Origin: Sugiyamaella lignohabitans
Lineage: Eukaryota > Ascomycota > Dipodascomycetes > Dipodascales > Trichomonascaceae
DNA: 64,000 nucleotides
Direction: 5' to 3'
Assembly (NCBI RefSeq): GCF_001640025.1
Contig: NC_031672.1
Span: 2,790,001 to 2,854,000 of the forward strand
How positions within the stretch are numbered: position 1 is the stretch's first letter; every line of letters begins with the position of its first letter. Shown here in pieces: positions 43,973-54,544 of this stretch. The notes beneath the pieces were generated by a model. The model was given only the letters and a program-made list of their open reading frames with translations, was not told the DNA's origin and did no database searches. The position numbers and the translations under genes were made by a program.

Positions 43973-44199
43973 ACACCCACAGCCAGCCAGCTGACAGGAC
44001 TACCCAAGATTTATCACGGACCGCTTACTAACTCGTATGCCGTCCGTCCTCTGCATCTTTAATAATAAAAAAAAATTCACGATAATATAAACTACCCACG
44101 TACATGCATGTCTTATTGCTTTTGTAAAAAGTAAACGTGAAGAAAAAATAAATAATCAAAAAAACAATTAAAACCCAAATCCTTGCGCAGCAATGCACT

Positions 44200-45517
44200 G
44201 CACTGCACACGCACCTGTAGACTATGTTGTACTTTCAATTTCCGGGCCCGACTGTGCAGATCATTTTCTATCTGGTTGGTCCGACACAAAGCGCCTAACT
44301 AGAGTCATGATCTATATATATCGGCCAGTTATCCATTGGATTATCTAGGTGCATTTATTATTATTATTATCGGACCTCAACTTTATAAGTTCGAGGTTAT
44401 TATCTATAATATCGAGTCGTGTGCTGGCATCACTTGATAGTTGGAAGTAGTTGTGTGAGAAGAGTGTGTGTGATTTGTATGGCATAGTAGTTGGTTGGTC
44501 CTCTACGCATTTGTATTTATACCATTTTTTTTATTATTTCGTTGATCAATCATTGGTTATTTGTCTGATATTGTTTTTTTGATATTCGGAAGATATTCAG
44601 TTGATAATCTTTAGTTGTTGTTGTTATTTTTGTTCATATCAAAGTCATTCTCAATCACTCATAGTGGTAAGACCTTAAACGTTAGACGTAAGACACTGGT
44701 AGACGGTTCTCAGTAGTATCTGATTAATCATCTCATCTTGACTGGTGTTCATCTGACGTTTTCTTCCCCCACGGTTCACTTTCTTTTTCCGTCATATTCC
44801 CTTCATTTTTTTTTTTTGCATCCATCAGAGGAATATTTCTCCCCCTGCTACCACTGAATAGAGCGAAGCTTGTTCCATTCCGGCTGGTATCTTCCTGTTT
44901 GATCGTTATTATACCTATACTTGATATACTTCAAGACCCTGTCAAACTCTGTTTGGTATAGAGTTTATAACAGCTATTGATTCAAGTAATAGGTAATTGG
45001 CATTAAAGTTGTTTTCAAAAATATCACTCAGTTCCCCCTTTTTTTGTAAATAGGTTTTCACTACAAAAATCTGTCTGACTTCCCCTTTTTTCTCAGTTTA
45101 GAGTTAAAGCTGGTCTAAAAGTTGCATTTAATATAACCAAATTCGACCGCTGGGCTTTTTACTCTTGAAAATCCTTCGACAATCAATCCAAACAACTCCT
45201 ACAAATCATTCTCAAAATTGCTAGCTAAAAACTTGACTCCCCGTTCACTGTCCGTCAGTACCAGCTTGTTGGTTACATAAACCTTTTTTTTTCCTCGAGT
45301 CAATTTGCTACTTTTTTGCATCTTGTTCCCCGTACTACTACTAACCTCGTCCCCCTCCCAAAAAAACTGCATTCCGTCTAGACATCATTGAAGCTAGCAA
45401 CCACGAAACCAAAATCATCAAAAATCAAATTCCTTTTTCTTTCATTTCTTAGTCATTTCTTTCAGCATTAGTTCGCTGCCTATTTGCATTTAACTCACTG
45501 ATAAAAAATCATTTAAA
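44200..45517 (+). promoter_or_regulatory. Long T/C-rich leader and promoter of the AT-hook gene
   Basis: Free of GC-rich elements, in contrast to the desert before it. Poly-T and CT tracts become frequent from about 44500 up to the ATG at 45518. Such tracts are common in yeast leaders, so a long 5' UTR is likely. Confidence 0.45.
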
Positions 45518-47349
45518 ATGACCGCTCATTACCAGTAAGTTTCTTTCCGAAAATATCCAACAAAACCCTTTTAACCTCCCTGACTAAGCCTGTTTTGGTC
45601 TTGTTGTTACTCGCTCGCTCTTTTTTTATTTGTTCTCTCTAATATTAACCAAACCTTAGATACTCTGGAAGTCAAAGTCAAACTGTCTCAGTTGACCCAG
45701 TGCCAAGTACTCCTCCACAGAAAAGACGAAGAGGTCGTCCTGCTAAAAGACTCCCCTTCTGTACCGAAATGTTTTATGCTACCCCAGTCGTGCCTACGCA
45801 CAGCTCGGTACCCATTTCCCCTGAGGATTCATTCAACTCATTTCATTCTCATCCAGCTATGAATGTGCAGGCGCATTCAAATGCTGTCCCTACATCATCT
45901 TCGTCGAACAATACCGATGTTTCTCCACAAGAACCATCTCCTGTTGCCGTCAACCGATCCAATAGTTACCCAACCCTTGGTCATCAACAGAACCCATCAA
46001 TTTCATCTCTGTCGTCGTTGACTTCATTATCATCTTCAGCAGGTCCTGCAGAATTCCCGTTCAGCGCTTTCGACTTCGGTCCCGGTCAACCCCTGGGCCC
46101 CAGTCCTGTAATGACTGCTGGTCCAGCCATTGCGTCCAATTCTCCCTATGACGGTTCGTACTATTCCCATCAGCTCATGGCTGAGAGATCCAACCATTCC
46201 GACTCGGTTGCAGCTGCTCATCCACAAGCCAACTTCTTCTTCCAGCCGACTGATATTTCTCAGCAACTCAATGCTCCTTATATTATCAAGCAGCAAGAGC
46301 AGCAACATGCTCATGATCAGTCGCTATATGGTCTTTATGGAGATGAAACTCTTAGTGGTCTACAACCCTCAGTTACTTTTGAAATGGCTTCGGCTCCTAT
46401 TCTCCATCCTATCCCAGTGCTTGCTGCTCCACCACAGGAAGATCTCTTTTCCGAGCTTCCTCTTCCCAGTGGTCCTATCAGCGGCAATGTAAGTGGTATG
46501 GCCAGTGGATTTGCCAGTGGTACTGTCAGTGGAGCAGTGAGCCCTACCAGTGTTCCTCCTGCTACGTTCACTTCACAACAGCCGTCGTTAGTTGGGTCGC
46601 CAATTCTTTCTGAATCGACTGCCAATGCAGCTCAAAGAAAGACACTTCAGGAACGAAGAAGAAGCTCGCCACACCGCTCTTCGACTAACCTGCGCCGTCT
46701 ACAACTTTCTCGTAAGAACTCGCTGTCAGCAGGAGCATCCAATAGACTGCCATCGGGACTCATGTCTGCACCACCTTCTGCCAACCCATATACCAAGAGA
46801 AGAATCAGTCTCAGTATTCAGCATGGACAAGCTGTGGTAGCACACAATCAAGGTCGTGAAGGAGAAGATATCGACGAAGACGACGACGAGCTCGTTCCAC
46901 CACCTATGACCCGTCATGTTTCTTACGATATCCGGGATCTGGCTCGCGGTGTCAACTCTGCCTTCTCGTCGCTAGGATTTAAAGCCACCTCTCCCTTCTC
47001 AACCACGAGTTTCCCCATGTCGCAACAAACGTCGACCACCTCTTTCACCAGTGCCACGAGCGAAGGATGCGAGACTGAAGAAGACATTCCCACCCCATTT
47101 CCCCAATATGTTACCAAACCACCCAGTCCGCTCATGATCTCTCGCCAAGTTCGCCACGATACCGAAGACTACGAACAAGACGCTGATGACACGCCCTACC
47201 TAGGAACTAAAGACGACGCCCGTGAAGCGCTCCGACGAGCACTCGCCCAACGCTCGGCAAACATCGTCTCCAAAGCCAGCACCGCTACCTTCACGCTCGC
47301 CGACAACTCGGACGACGAACAGAACCACTACTTCCCCATCTCGGCCTGA
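45518..47349 (+). CDS. AT-hook, low-complexity nuclear protein (two exons)
   Basis: Exon 1 (45518-45534) encodes MTAHY and two bases. A 125-bp intron (donor GTAAGT, acceptor TTAG) joins it to exon 2 (45660-47349), 568 residues in all. An AT-hook (KRRRGRPAKR, RGRP at 30-33) lies close to the N-terminus. The rest is Ser/Pro/Gln-rich and disordered, with short ordered-looking blocks: LRRLQLSRKNSLSAG, NPYTKRRISLSIQHGQAVV, HVSYDIRDLARGVNSAFSSL and REALRRALAQRSANIV. I do not recognise the family. The AT-hook suggests minor-groove DNA binding. The nearly 10 kb empty upstream region and long leader are what highly regulated yeast transcription regulators often have, which is inference. Confidence 0.8.
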
Positions 47350-47415
47350 CTGGGTCCTACATACTTTTGACGACTAATGCATCCATACTTTTTCTAAACT
47401 CTCGGGACGGGGGTG

Positions 47416-47476
47416 TGCCTCCGGCGGCTGGGGCTCCGCCCCAGACCCCGCTGCTCCTCTCGCTCCGCTCGAGTCG
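47416..47476 (+). repeat. GC-rich element, arm with duplicated spacer
   Basis: Plus arm, core loop TCC, followed by GTTACGTCTAGACCCCTTGCAAAC, which parallels the spacer of the next copy. It looks like a partial tandem duplication of that copy. Confidence 0.92.
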
Positions 47477-47515
47477 GTTACGTCTAGACCCCTTGCAAAC
47501 ACTGGGATCGGGTTG

Positions 47516-47654
47516 TGCCTCCGGCGGCTGGGGCTTCGCCCCAGACCCCACTGCTCCTCTCGCTCCGCTCGAGTCGGTTATGTCTGGCTCCCTTGCAAAC
47601 TCCTGCGAAGCAGGAGCTACGGGGTCTGGGGCAGCGCCCCAGCCGCCGGAGGCA
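47516..47654. repeat. GC-rich element, complete copy
   Basis: 139 bp, long arm (loop TTC), spacer, inverted short arm (loop GCT). Confidence 0.94.
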
Positions 47655-47673
47655 GTCTGATCTCTGAGAAATT

Positions 47674-47724
47674 TGCGAAGCAGGAGCCACAGAGTCTGTG
47701 GCAGAGCCCAAGCTGCCGGATGCC
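47674..47724 (-). repeat. GC-rich element, decayed short arm
   Basis: GCGAAGCAGGAGCCAC start is kept. The core has become GTCTGTGGCAGAGCCCAAGC and the outer end CTGCCGGATGCC. Adjacent to the complete copy. Confidence 0.75.
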
Positions 47725-48358
47725 GTCCGATAGCAGAGAAATTAGTTTTTGTTTGTTTGGTTGGACTTTCCTGATGAAGTCGGGCTTCGGCGATACCGAT
47801 TGCCGAGTTGGGCATGTCGTCGGAGAAGAGGTTCGCCGCGCGAAGCGCTAATCTTAGAACGCGCAGCTGTTATGTACCCCTTTTTAAATTGGATTGTCTG
47901 GATTCGGCAGTGCTCGTTCGCTTGTCGCTTCGCTAAGGGGTGGGCAATTGTCGCGAGCTTTTTTTGTTTGCTTTTCTGGTGAGGAAGTGTCTACTTTAGC
48001 TTTTGCTTATTTTGCTTCGTCATTGGAGGGTTCTAAGACTGGTTGTCAGTCGTGTGTTTGATTCAGAAGTCTCGGGTTGCTCGTGGATTCGTGTTTCGGT
48101 CTGCCACTTTTTCAAAGAGTTATAATTTAAAAGATTTAGAAGCTGCTTTGCTGGTCCTGTCGCTTCATTTGATTTGTTTTTATTTATATTTGAGTTTTTA
48201 TTGTCATCAGGTTTCGTTTTTCAGTCGGTATTGATTCATATTTCATTTCTTGGTTGAACCATTGATCGAAATTTGTTGCTACTGGTTGTGACTCCTGATT
48301 TGATCCAGACTTATTATATAGAAGTTGGTGTTTTTTTCTGTTTCGAATCGCTTGACTC

Positions 48359-51094
48359 ATGTATGGTGGTACTTCGCTAGCAGGAATGCCTTCTCCATAT
48401 CTAGGACACAATCGTGATCATAGTCGTGGACGTGGCGAGACTAGTCCAGACGGCGCTAGCGGTGACGGGTCTGCCGGAAGCCCATATCGTAACTCGTGGA
48501 CTCCGGGTTCGGTGAATCAGGTTGATTCTTCGTACAAACAGTACTTACCAGTGCCAATTCCTCCTATCACCACTAACAATTTGGATTCTAATGCCGGTGG
48601 ACATTCTGGATCCAGTCTTAGTCCAAATGGATATGCTGGTTTGGCTTTAAGTACCTCTCTTGGAAGTGGTGGATCTGGTGTGGGCATTGGTTCGGGTTCT
48701 ACCTATAGTCCTGGTGCGAGTCCTGGAACTAGCCCCAATACTGGAAATGGCCCTTTTCCTCCGATGCCAAATCCATATTCTCATAATAGGGGTCGTAGTA
48801 CTGGTACGTTGCCGTCCATTTATATGCCTCCACCACCTCCTCCAAGCACATCTGCAATTTCTCCATCAGCTCCTCTTTATAGAAAGCACTCGAGAAAGAA
48901 GAGCTCACAGGTTCTTGTGCCTCCTATTCAAGTCAGTCGTCGTCGGTCAGTGCGTCATTCGTCAACTTCAAATGCCACCGTTGGCGATGTCGTGCCTCCT
49001 GACTCGACTCATTCGGTAAACGGAGATCCGTCAAAAGACTCAAACCGGCTTTCTTTTCATGATTCGAGTGAATCTGCAAGATCCGATAAAGACTCATCTG
49101 ACGAGGACAGTTTTGTTAAGACCGGTTCAGACGGAGATAGCGACACGCCTTCTGTTAAGAGCAAACTCGTAAATGAAAAGGACTCGAAAAGTAGCATGAA
49201 TAAAAACTTGCATCACGGACCAGACACTCAAAGTGAAACGACTGGAAATGACAAGAAGTCTGGAAACAAAAACGAAAACAACAACATAAATGAGAAAGAT
49301 GAGGATGAAGACGCAGAATACGATGAATTAGATGATGACGAAGAAGAAGATTCCGGGATAACTACTCAAACATTAGCTTCTGGTGCGACGTTTCTCATTG
49401 GTGCACAATTCTTTTCTAAACTGGTTACTTTTACGTTGAACCAAGCACTATTAAGATTTGTCAGTCCCGATTTACTAGGAGTCAATGCACAATTCGAACT
49501 GTTTACAAACACTATTCTATTCTTTTCTCGTGAAGCCATTCGTTTGGCTACTCAAAGACAGACACTTGCCACCAAATCGCAAGATGTCTATAGATTTGAA
49601 GGTGGTGTTGTTCATGGAACCCAGTCTGGAACTATTCAAGAGGTCATTAACATTGGATTTGTTCCCCTGTTCATAGGCGTTCCTCTGGCAGCTATCATCT
49701 CATTTATTTATTATTATACATGGGCAACTACTCTTGGACAGGATTATATAGGCACATCCATTCTCATTCTTGCGGCAGCCGCTGTAACTGAGCTGTGCTC
49801 TGAACCCAGCTTTGTGCTTGCACAACTGTTGATGGACTTCAAGACAAGAGCATCTATTGAATCAGCAGCTATTACCACCAGGTGTTTGGTGACTTTTATA
49901 TTTGTGCTTCTCTCGAAAAAGACATGGGGTCCGACCATTATTCTATTTGCACTCGGGCAACTAGCCTATAGTACTGTGACTTGTGGACTATATTTCGTCA
50001 GTGGACTGAAGACAAGTAGACATCAGCAGTATCGACTCTTGTATCTACAGGCCATCTGGACTGAAACAAACCAAAAAATATATTTCAACGAGGATACAAA
50101 ACAACTAGCAGTGGGAATGTGGGTTCAGACCGTGTTTAAGCACGTTCTAACCGAGGGTGACAAGTTGCTTGTCTCACTTGTTCTGCCAATCACGGATCAA
50201 GGAGTATATGCATTGGTTGCCAATTACGGTTCACTCATAGCACGACTAGGTTTCTTACCTATTGAAGAGGCATTGCGAAACTTTTTCTCCAAACTTCTGG
50301 CTGTAGACGATGGGTTGAACAACCAATTAACACAAGAAAACGCATCATCCACGACTTCACCATCATTTACTCGACCACCATCACCACAACCTAAAAACAA
50401 CCCCGACTCGGAAGAGACAACTGCAACTCACACCTCGACTGTCAAAGCAGCCGACTTGACTCTGTCTGTCACGGTGCTGTCGACAGTACTAAGAGCTTAT
50501 GCCTACCTGGATATCATCATTTGCATCTTTGGCCCGCTGGCTGCTCGTTATGTGTTAAGCATTCTCGTGTCGAGAGCTTGGCTAGCAACCGATGCGCCTA
50601 GAGTGTTGGCCAGTTACGCTTGTTATATCCCCTTTTTGGCCATCAACGGTTGTCTCGAAGCATTTGTCCAGTCGGTGGCCACTGTCCATGATCTCAAAGA
50701 ACAGGGTCGTGTGATGATTGCCTTTTCAGTTTCATTTGCTGTTGCCGGGTACATTTTCATGGTGCTGTTAAAACTGGGTGCTCAAGGACTCATCTTTGCC
50801 AACATGATCAATATGTCGCTCCGCATTCTCTGGTGTGTTCGATTCACCTCGTCATATTATGCCGACTCGCAAACGGACAAGTGGGCGTGGTTGCGACTGG
50901 CCATCCCGCATAAACTCGTCCTCTCAGCAGCAACCGTCATCGCAGCAGCGGCCTGGCGCCTCGGCCCCGCCGAGTCCTTCCGCGACATGATCCCACTCGC
51001 CACACTCGGAGGTGCTCTCGTCGCCATCATCCTCTTTCAAGAACGTAACCACATCCTTAACGCGCTCCACAGGGTCAAGAGGCACCATGACTAG
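48359..51094 (+). CDS. RFT1: Rft1-type ER lipid-linked oligosaccharide translocation protein with long N-terminal extension
   Basis: The 911-residue product ends in a complete Rft1 domain (about 335-911): ATFLIGAQFFSKLVTFTLNQ, LLRFVSPDLLGVNAQFEL, FFSREAIRLATQRQ and many hydrophobic membrane segments, 12-14 by family precedent. Rft1 is needed for Man5GlcNAc2-PP-dolichol to be used in N-glycosylation at the ER. Other Rft1 proteins begin about 20 residues before this domain (about 550-570 aa in total). Here an extra 335 residues, Ser/Pro/Gly-rich then strongly acidic (EYDELDDDEEEDSG), precede it in the same frame without a stop. No intron signals explain it away. The insert 640-700 (TSPSFTRPPSPQPKN) is also low complexity. 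The GC-rich element starts 33 bp after the stop. Confidence 0.9.
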   Translation: MYGGTSLAGMPSPYLGHNRDHSRGRGETSPDGASGDGSAGSPYRNSWTPGSVNQVDSSYKQYLPVPIPPITTNNLDSNAGGHSGSSLSPNGYAGLALSTSLGSGGSGVGIGSGSTYSPGASPGTSPNTGNGPFPPMPNPYSHNRGRSTGTLPSIYMPPPPPPSTSAISPSAPLYRKHSRKKSSQVLVPPIQVSRRRSVRHSSTSNATVGDVVPPDSTHSVNGDPSKDSNRLSFHDSSESARSDKDSSDEDSFVKTGSDGDSDTPSVKSKLVNEKDSKSSMNKNLHHGPDTQSETTGNDKKSGNKNENNNINEKDEDEDAEYDELDDDEEEDSGITTQTLASGATFLIGAQFFSKLVTFTLNQALLRFVSPDLLGVNAQFELFTNTILFFSREAIRLATQRQTLATKSQDVYRFEGGVVHGTQSGTIQEVINIGFVPLFIGVPLAAIISFIYYYTWATTLGQDYIGTSILILAAAAVTELCSEPSFVLAQLLMDFKTRASIESAAITTRCLVTFIFVLLSKKTWGPTIILFALGQLAYSTVTCGLYFVSGLKTSRHQQYRLLYLQAIWTETNQKIYFNEDTKQLAVGMWVQTVFKHVLTEGDKLLVSLVLPITDQGVYALVANYGSLIARLGFLPIEEALRNFFSKLLAVDDGLNNQLTQENASSTTSPSFTRPPSPQPKNNPDSEETTATHTSTVKAADLTLSVTVLSTVLRAYAYLDIIICIFGPLAARYVLSILVSRAWLATDAPRVLASYACYIPFLAINGCLEAFVQSVATVHDLKEQGRVMIAFSVSFAVAGYIFMVLLKLGAQGLIFANMINMSLRILWCVRFTSSYYADSQTDKWAWLRLAIPHKLVLSAATVIAAAAWRLGPAESFRDMIPLATLGGALVAIILFQERNHILNALHRVKRHHD

Positions 51095-51331
51095 CTCTCC
51101 AATAAATTATTCATTTAATCTGTTCGCGCCTCCGGCGGCTGGGGCTCTGCCCCAGACCCCGTGGCTCCTCTCGCTGCGCTCGAGTCGGGCGTGGGGTCCC
51201 CTAGAACCGGTGAATAAACAGCTGACAGAGTCCCGAAATCCGACTCGAGCGTAGCGAGAGGAGCAGCGGGGTCTGGGGCGGAGCCCCAGCCGCCGGAGGC
51301 AAAACACGGCAAAGAGAAAGCAAATAAATAA
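51095..51331. other. Convergent intergenic region RFT1 / Hrd1-like gene
   Basis: 237 bp between two stop codons, mostly occupied by the GC-rich element at 51128-51301. Confidence 0.6.
51128..51301. repeat. GC-rich element between convergent genes
   Basis: Plus arm 51128-51187 (loop TCT) and minus arm 51241-51301 (loop TCC, apex GCGTAGC), both of the long type, with a 53-bp spacer. Each arm is sense to the gene it follows. Confidence 0.92.
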
Positions 51332-52618
51332 TCATAAGGAGCTACGGCAGGTGGGGCATCGACAAGTCCGTTGGAGCCATGTGAAGAGACAACCGTAGTG
51401 GAAGATGTGGCCACATCTGATTTTGACGGGCTGCGAGTCTTCATCGGGGGTCGATAGGGTCATTACGTCGCGGCAGATGATGCATTCAAGGTCGTGGTCG
51501 TGGCGGGCGAGGTCGCTGGCAGTGGCCGGTTTGAACGAGGAGATGTTGTATTGGCCTAGCAGGTGTTTGTGCCAGATGAGAGCACGGGCTTTTTGGATGG
51601 CCAGTCTCAGTGTTAGGTATGCTTCGCGGAATATGTGCAGTGGTAGACAGTAATGACTTAGCATTACCATTGAAAAGCACATGTATATTGACAGTTTAAG
51701 CACGTCGGAAAAGATGTTTGCAAGCGATAAATAAATATGATTCGAGTTTCGTGACGGGTTCAGGAGTCTCTGTTGACCTTCCTGGCTGTTCATAAAATAC
51801 AGCTGACTCGTTGTAGCAAGCAGACTGGCATACATTATGGACAGCTCGACTGCGAAAATCGTCGTCGACATTTTCAAAATACCGTTGTTCGCGGTGATGA
51901 ATAGCTCTTTATAATAATGCTGGAGCCAGATAATGTCGTTCAAATGCAATAAACCCACCACTACCCACAGTTTGACGAATCGTCTTGGTGCGACTTCACT
52001 GTTGGCACCCGGGTTTGGCATGTTGGGCATGGCAGGATTGTTATCAGACCCATCAGAGGAGTCAGAGAACCCTGATCCCGTCAACTCGGGAGTATGACTA
52101 TCAATATCAGAGCTAACATTGGCAGTATTGTTATCAATATTATTGGTCTGATCGTTGTTATTGTTATTGTTATGCTGCGTCCGATTTTGGACGTCATGAT
52201 AATTGTCCAGTACTCTGGATGATGCAAGGGAATGAAACCATTTGAGGAGGATGTATAATAAAGCAGTACACAGGAGCTGGGTCGATAGTTTCTCCTGAAC
52301 TATCAAAAATGCAACTAAAAATTCCACCACTGTGTACCAAGTCTGGCCCATTAATCGTTCAACCTCATCTATCCGTAGAGGACCAAACAGCACCGTCTGG
52401 AGAACTTTGGCAATAATGATGACGGTAACGAGACTCGACTGGTACTCAGGAGCGATGCGAAACAGTTTTTGTCCAAAAATGTCACCGGCGTTTGCAAATG
52501 CCACTTTTTGGGGTCCTACGTCGTTTACTCCAACGATACCAATCCCACTCACAACTGAGTCAAAGAGACCATCTGTGTTTGGCGAAATAGCTGCCAGTAA
52601 TCTTGTAGGATCAACCAT
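51332..52618 (-). CDS. Membrane RING-H2 ubiquitin ligase, Hrd1-like
   Basis: The 428-residue protein has several hydrophobic segments and a C-terminal RING-H2 (CIICRDVM ... CGHIFHYGCLFTWLQRTCRCP). The segment LFGPLRIDEVERLMGQTWYTVVEFLVAF matches the Hrd1 region between membrane spans 2 and 3. Hrd1 is the ERAD ligase and channel. Compared with yeast Hrd1 (551 aa), this protein stops right after the RING and has an Asn-rich insert (about 150-170) between spans. The N-terminal first span is not clear. An upstream in-frame stretch LNFWTALNSSSSPLRTEHI precedes the ATG after a stop, so a missed 5' exon cannot be excluded. Confidence 0.75.
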   Translation of the reverse strand: MVDPTRLLAAISPNTDGLFDSVVSGIGIVGVNDVGPQKVAFANAGDIFGQKLFRIAPEYQSSLVTVIIIAKVLQTVLFGPLRIDEVERLMGQTWYTVVEFLVAFLIVQEKLSTQLLCTALLYILLKWFHSLASSRVLDNYHDVQNRTQHNNNNNNDQTNNIDNNTANVSSDIDSHTPELTGSGFSDSSDGSDNNPAMPNMPNPGANSEVAPRRFVKLWVVVGLLHLNDIIWLQHYYKELFITANNGILKMSTTIFAVELSIMYASLLATTSQLYFMNSQEGQQRLLNPSRNSNHIYLSLANIFSDVLKLSIYMCFSMVMLSHYCLPLHIFREAYLTLRLAIQKARALIWHKHLLGQYNISSFKPATASDLARHDHDLECIICRDVMTLSTPDEDSQPVKIRCGHIFHYGCLFTWLQRTCRCPTCRSSL

Positions 52619-54544
52619 AATATGTTCAGTCCTAAGTGGACTACTGCTACTATTGAGAGCAGTCCAGAAGTTCAGAACGGTTCAACAGAACCAAGATTCA
52701 AAAGATGTTACCGAAAATCAACAATCGAAAAACCTAATTCCAAACGCCAAAAGACAACTATCACTATGGATCAACAGCTTAAGAAAATTTCAAAGTCTGT
52801 CAAAACAGAAACCAAAATCAAAATCAAATACAAAAGATAAAACTCAGAAGAACAAGCTGAAGAAAAAACGACACAGAAAGGCCGATTTCAATGCTATACG
52901 TTTCAAATGTGCCACCGTTGGACTCGTAGTGATTCAGATTTGGATGTGAACAGCCGAGTTCTCTGTAGAAAACCTACTAGCTTCTCAAATCAACTCAAGT
53001 CTGCTGAAACTAATCGCCAAGTATCTCTTATAACCTACGATTTAGGTCTGAATCTGTTTATGTCGTGTTCAAGTAAAATGCAAAGTGCCTCGATTATACG
53101 CGGGCAAATGCTTCACCAGCTGCTGGCCCCTAACTTAATGTGTGGGGGTGTGGCTCAGCAGCTGACCTTAGTTCTATGTCGGGTGATTCGTTTTCGTATC
53201 ACCAAAAAATCCCCCAATACGTCTGTTGACTCGTTTAGGGCCATAAATGTTTGTGCCTGAAATAAGTTTTTTCGCAGATTCGCAACCAAATCTTAATCGC
53301 CTCCATTCACGCTCATCACTTCCCCTAGATAAGAAATTATTTCTTCCTGATAAAGGGTCCGCATTTCACCTAACCCAATGACCTTTAAAGCTAAAGAGTC
53401 TATGCAAGTTAATAATATTAATACTCCCCTCTTATTCGATGATATTTTATTTAATCTACTTAATCTAGACAATGATGATACATAGAGAGATTATAGAGAG
53501 ATTATAGTCATGGAACTAGATTGAAACATGCCTGCCCTGCCAGTTGTCTAAAAGTAATATTGATTTTTAAGCTGGTTGCAGAAGAGCACAAATGAGGACA
53601 AGAAGAAATTATATATAATATAATTCCAAGAAATATGAAGAAACGCCATATGACTCAATCAGTCTTTAATCGACTAATGAAGTACTCAAAGTTTAAGTTT
53701 ACTAATGATAAGTAATGAGCATTGAAAACAAGACAGATCCAGTAAGAGACCTGCAACAGAAGTATTGATTGACATGTGACAGAACTTTCATCTGTCTGCT
53801 CACGTGAGCTCATACCTGATTGAGGATGCCATTTTTTTTCGGATTCTTCTAGGTAGAGGTTTCTGACAAAGGGGGTTTTCAGGTTTGTGCTTTTTTTTCT
53901 ATTTTGCAAGTTCCACTTGAGGTACACTGCTACAGTTCACAGCTTTTGATCGACTCGAGCGAAGCGAGAGGAGCCACGGGGTCTGGGGCAGAGCCCCAGC
54001 CGCCGGAGGCAGTCTGTTAGTAGCAACAGTAGACGTAGAATGTATTATTATTAAAGACAAAGTTGGTAATCTATAGTAGTGATGAGTTCCGTCCAGTGAT
54101 GTGAATGAGATCCAAGGATGGTTTGGGATGTGATTGCAGTGATAATAGTAGTCACCAATCACAGGCCAAGATGAATACATCCTACTCTGATGGAAAGTGT
54201 TGTCAGGGGGTGTCAGTCAGTCTTGGAGTCATAAGATGGTCTCGGTTGGTTTCCAGAGGTGGGAAGGACAGATTATTGATGGTTAGCTATCCCAGTATGA
54301 CTCGGGATGTCATACTACTGCGACCTCAAGTTAGGGATATCAAGCGCAAGAACTGCAGCTATCGGCTATCCCAATTCTGAGAGGGGCAAAGGATGCTGGC
54401 CAGTCCATTTCCACTGCCATACCAACACAATGTCGGCAAAGCAACTTAGAAATGGTACCACGAAGGACGTGTCAACAATGGTGTCTGAAGTGTTGTGAAT
54501 GATGTAAAACCAACTGACTAGGGGTGTAAGAGACCGAGGACCAC
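52619..54544. other. Intergenic region Hrd1-like to membrane protein gene
   Basis: 1.9 kb. ORFs at 52622-53260 look compositional (Lys/Gln-rich or weak) and are not called. One solo GC-rich arm at 53951-54011. Confidence 0.45.
53951..54011 (-). repeat. GC-rich element, solo arm
   Basis: Complete minus arm, core loop TCT, apex GCGAAGC, about 530 bp from the 3' end of the next minus-strand gene. Confidence 0.9.

Larger units (their letters stand above)
35577..45517. other. Gene desert 2
   Basis: About 9.9 kb with no supported gene. It is densely seeded with GC-rich elements between 35.7 and 44 kb and with short tandem arrays (37066-37101, 37210-37232, 40146-40173), an AT microsatellite near 39730-39762 and a TGTAARACC cluster (39779-39898). 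Most long ORFs are repeat-derived or compositional. The last 1.3 kb is a T/C-rich leader of the AT-hook gene. Confidence 0.6.
47350..48358. other. Intergenic region AT-hook gene to RFT1
   Basis: 1 kb whose first 380 bp is a cluster of GC-rich arms (47416-47724). The remaining T-rich DNA is probably the RFT1 promoter and leader. Confidence 0.5.

Noticed and set aside
35724..44000. Interpretation of the GC-rich palindromes as a CRISPR array or bacterial REP sequences
   Set aside because: Copies are dispersed, variably spaced and in both orientations within an intron-bearing eukaryotic genome; no cas-like genes. The resemblance to REP hairpins is noted only as structural analogy.
52332..52949. 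205-codon plus-strand frame at the 5' end of the Hrd1-like gene
   Set aside because: Half is antisense to the Hrd1-like coding region and half is Lys/Gln-rich; no conserved motif.
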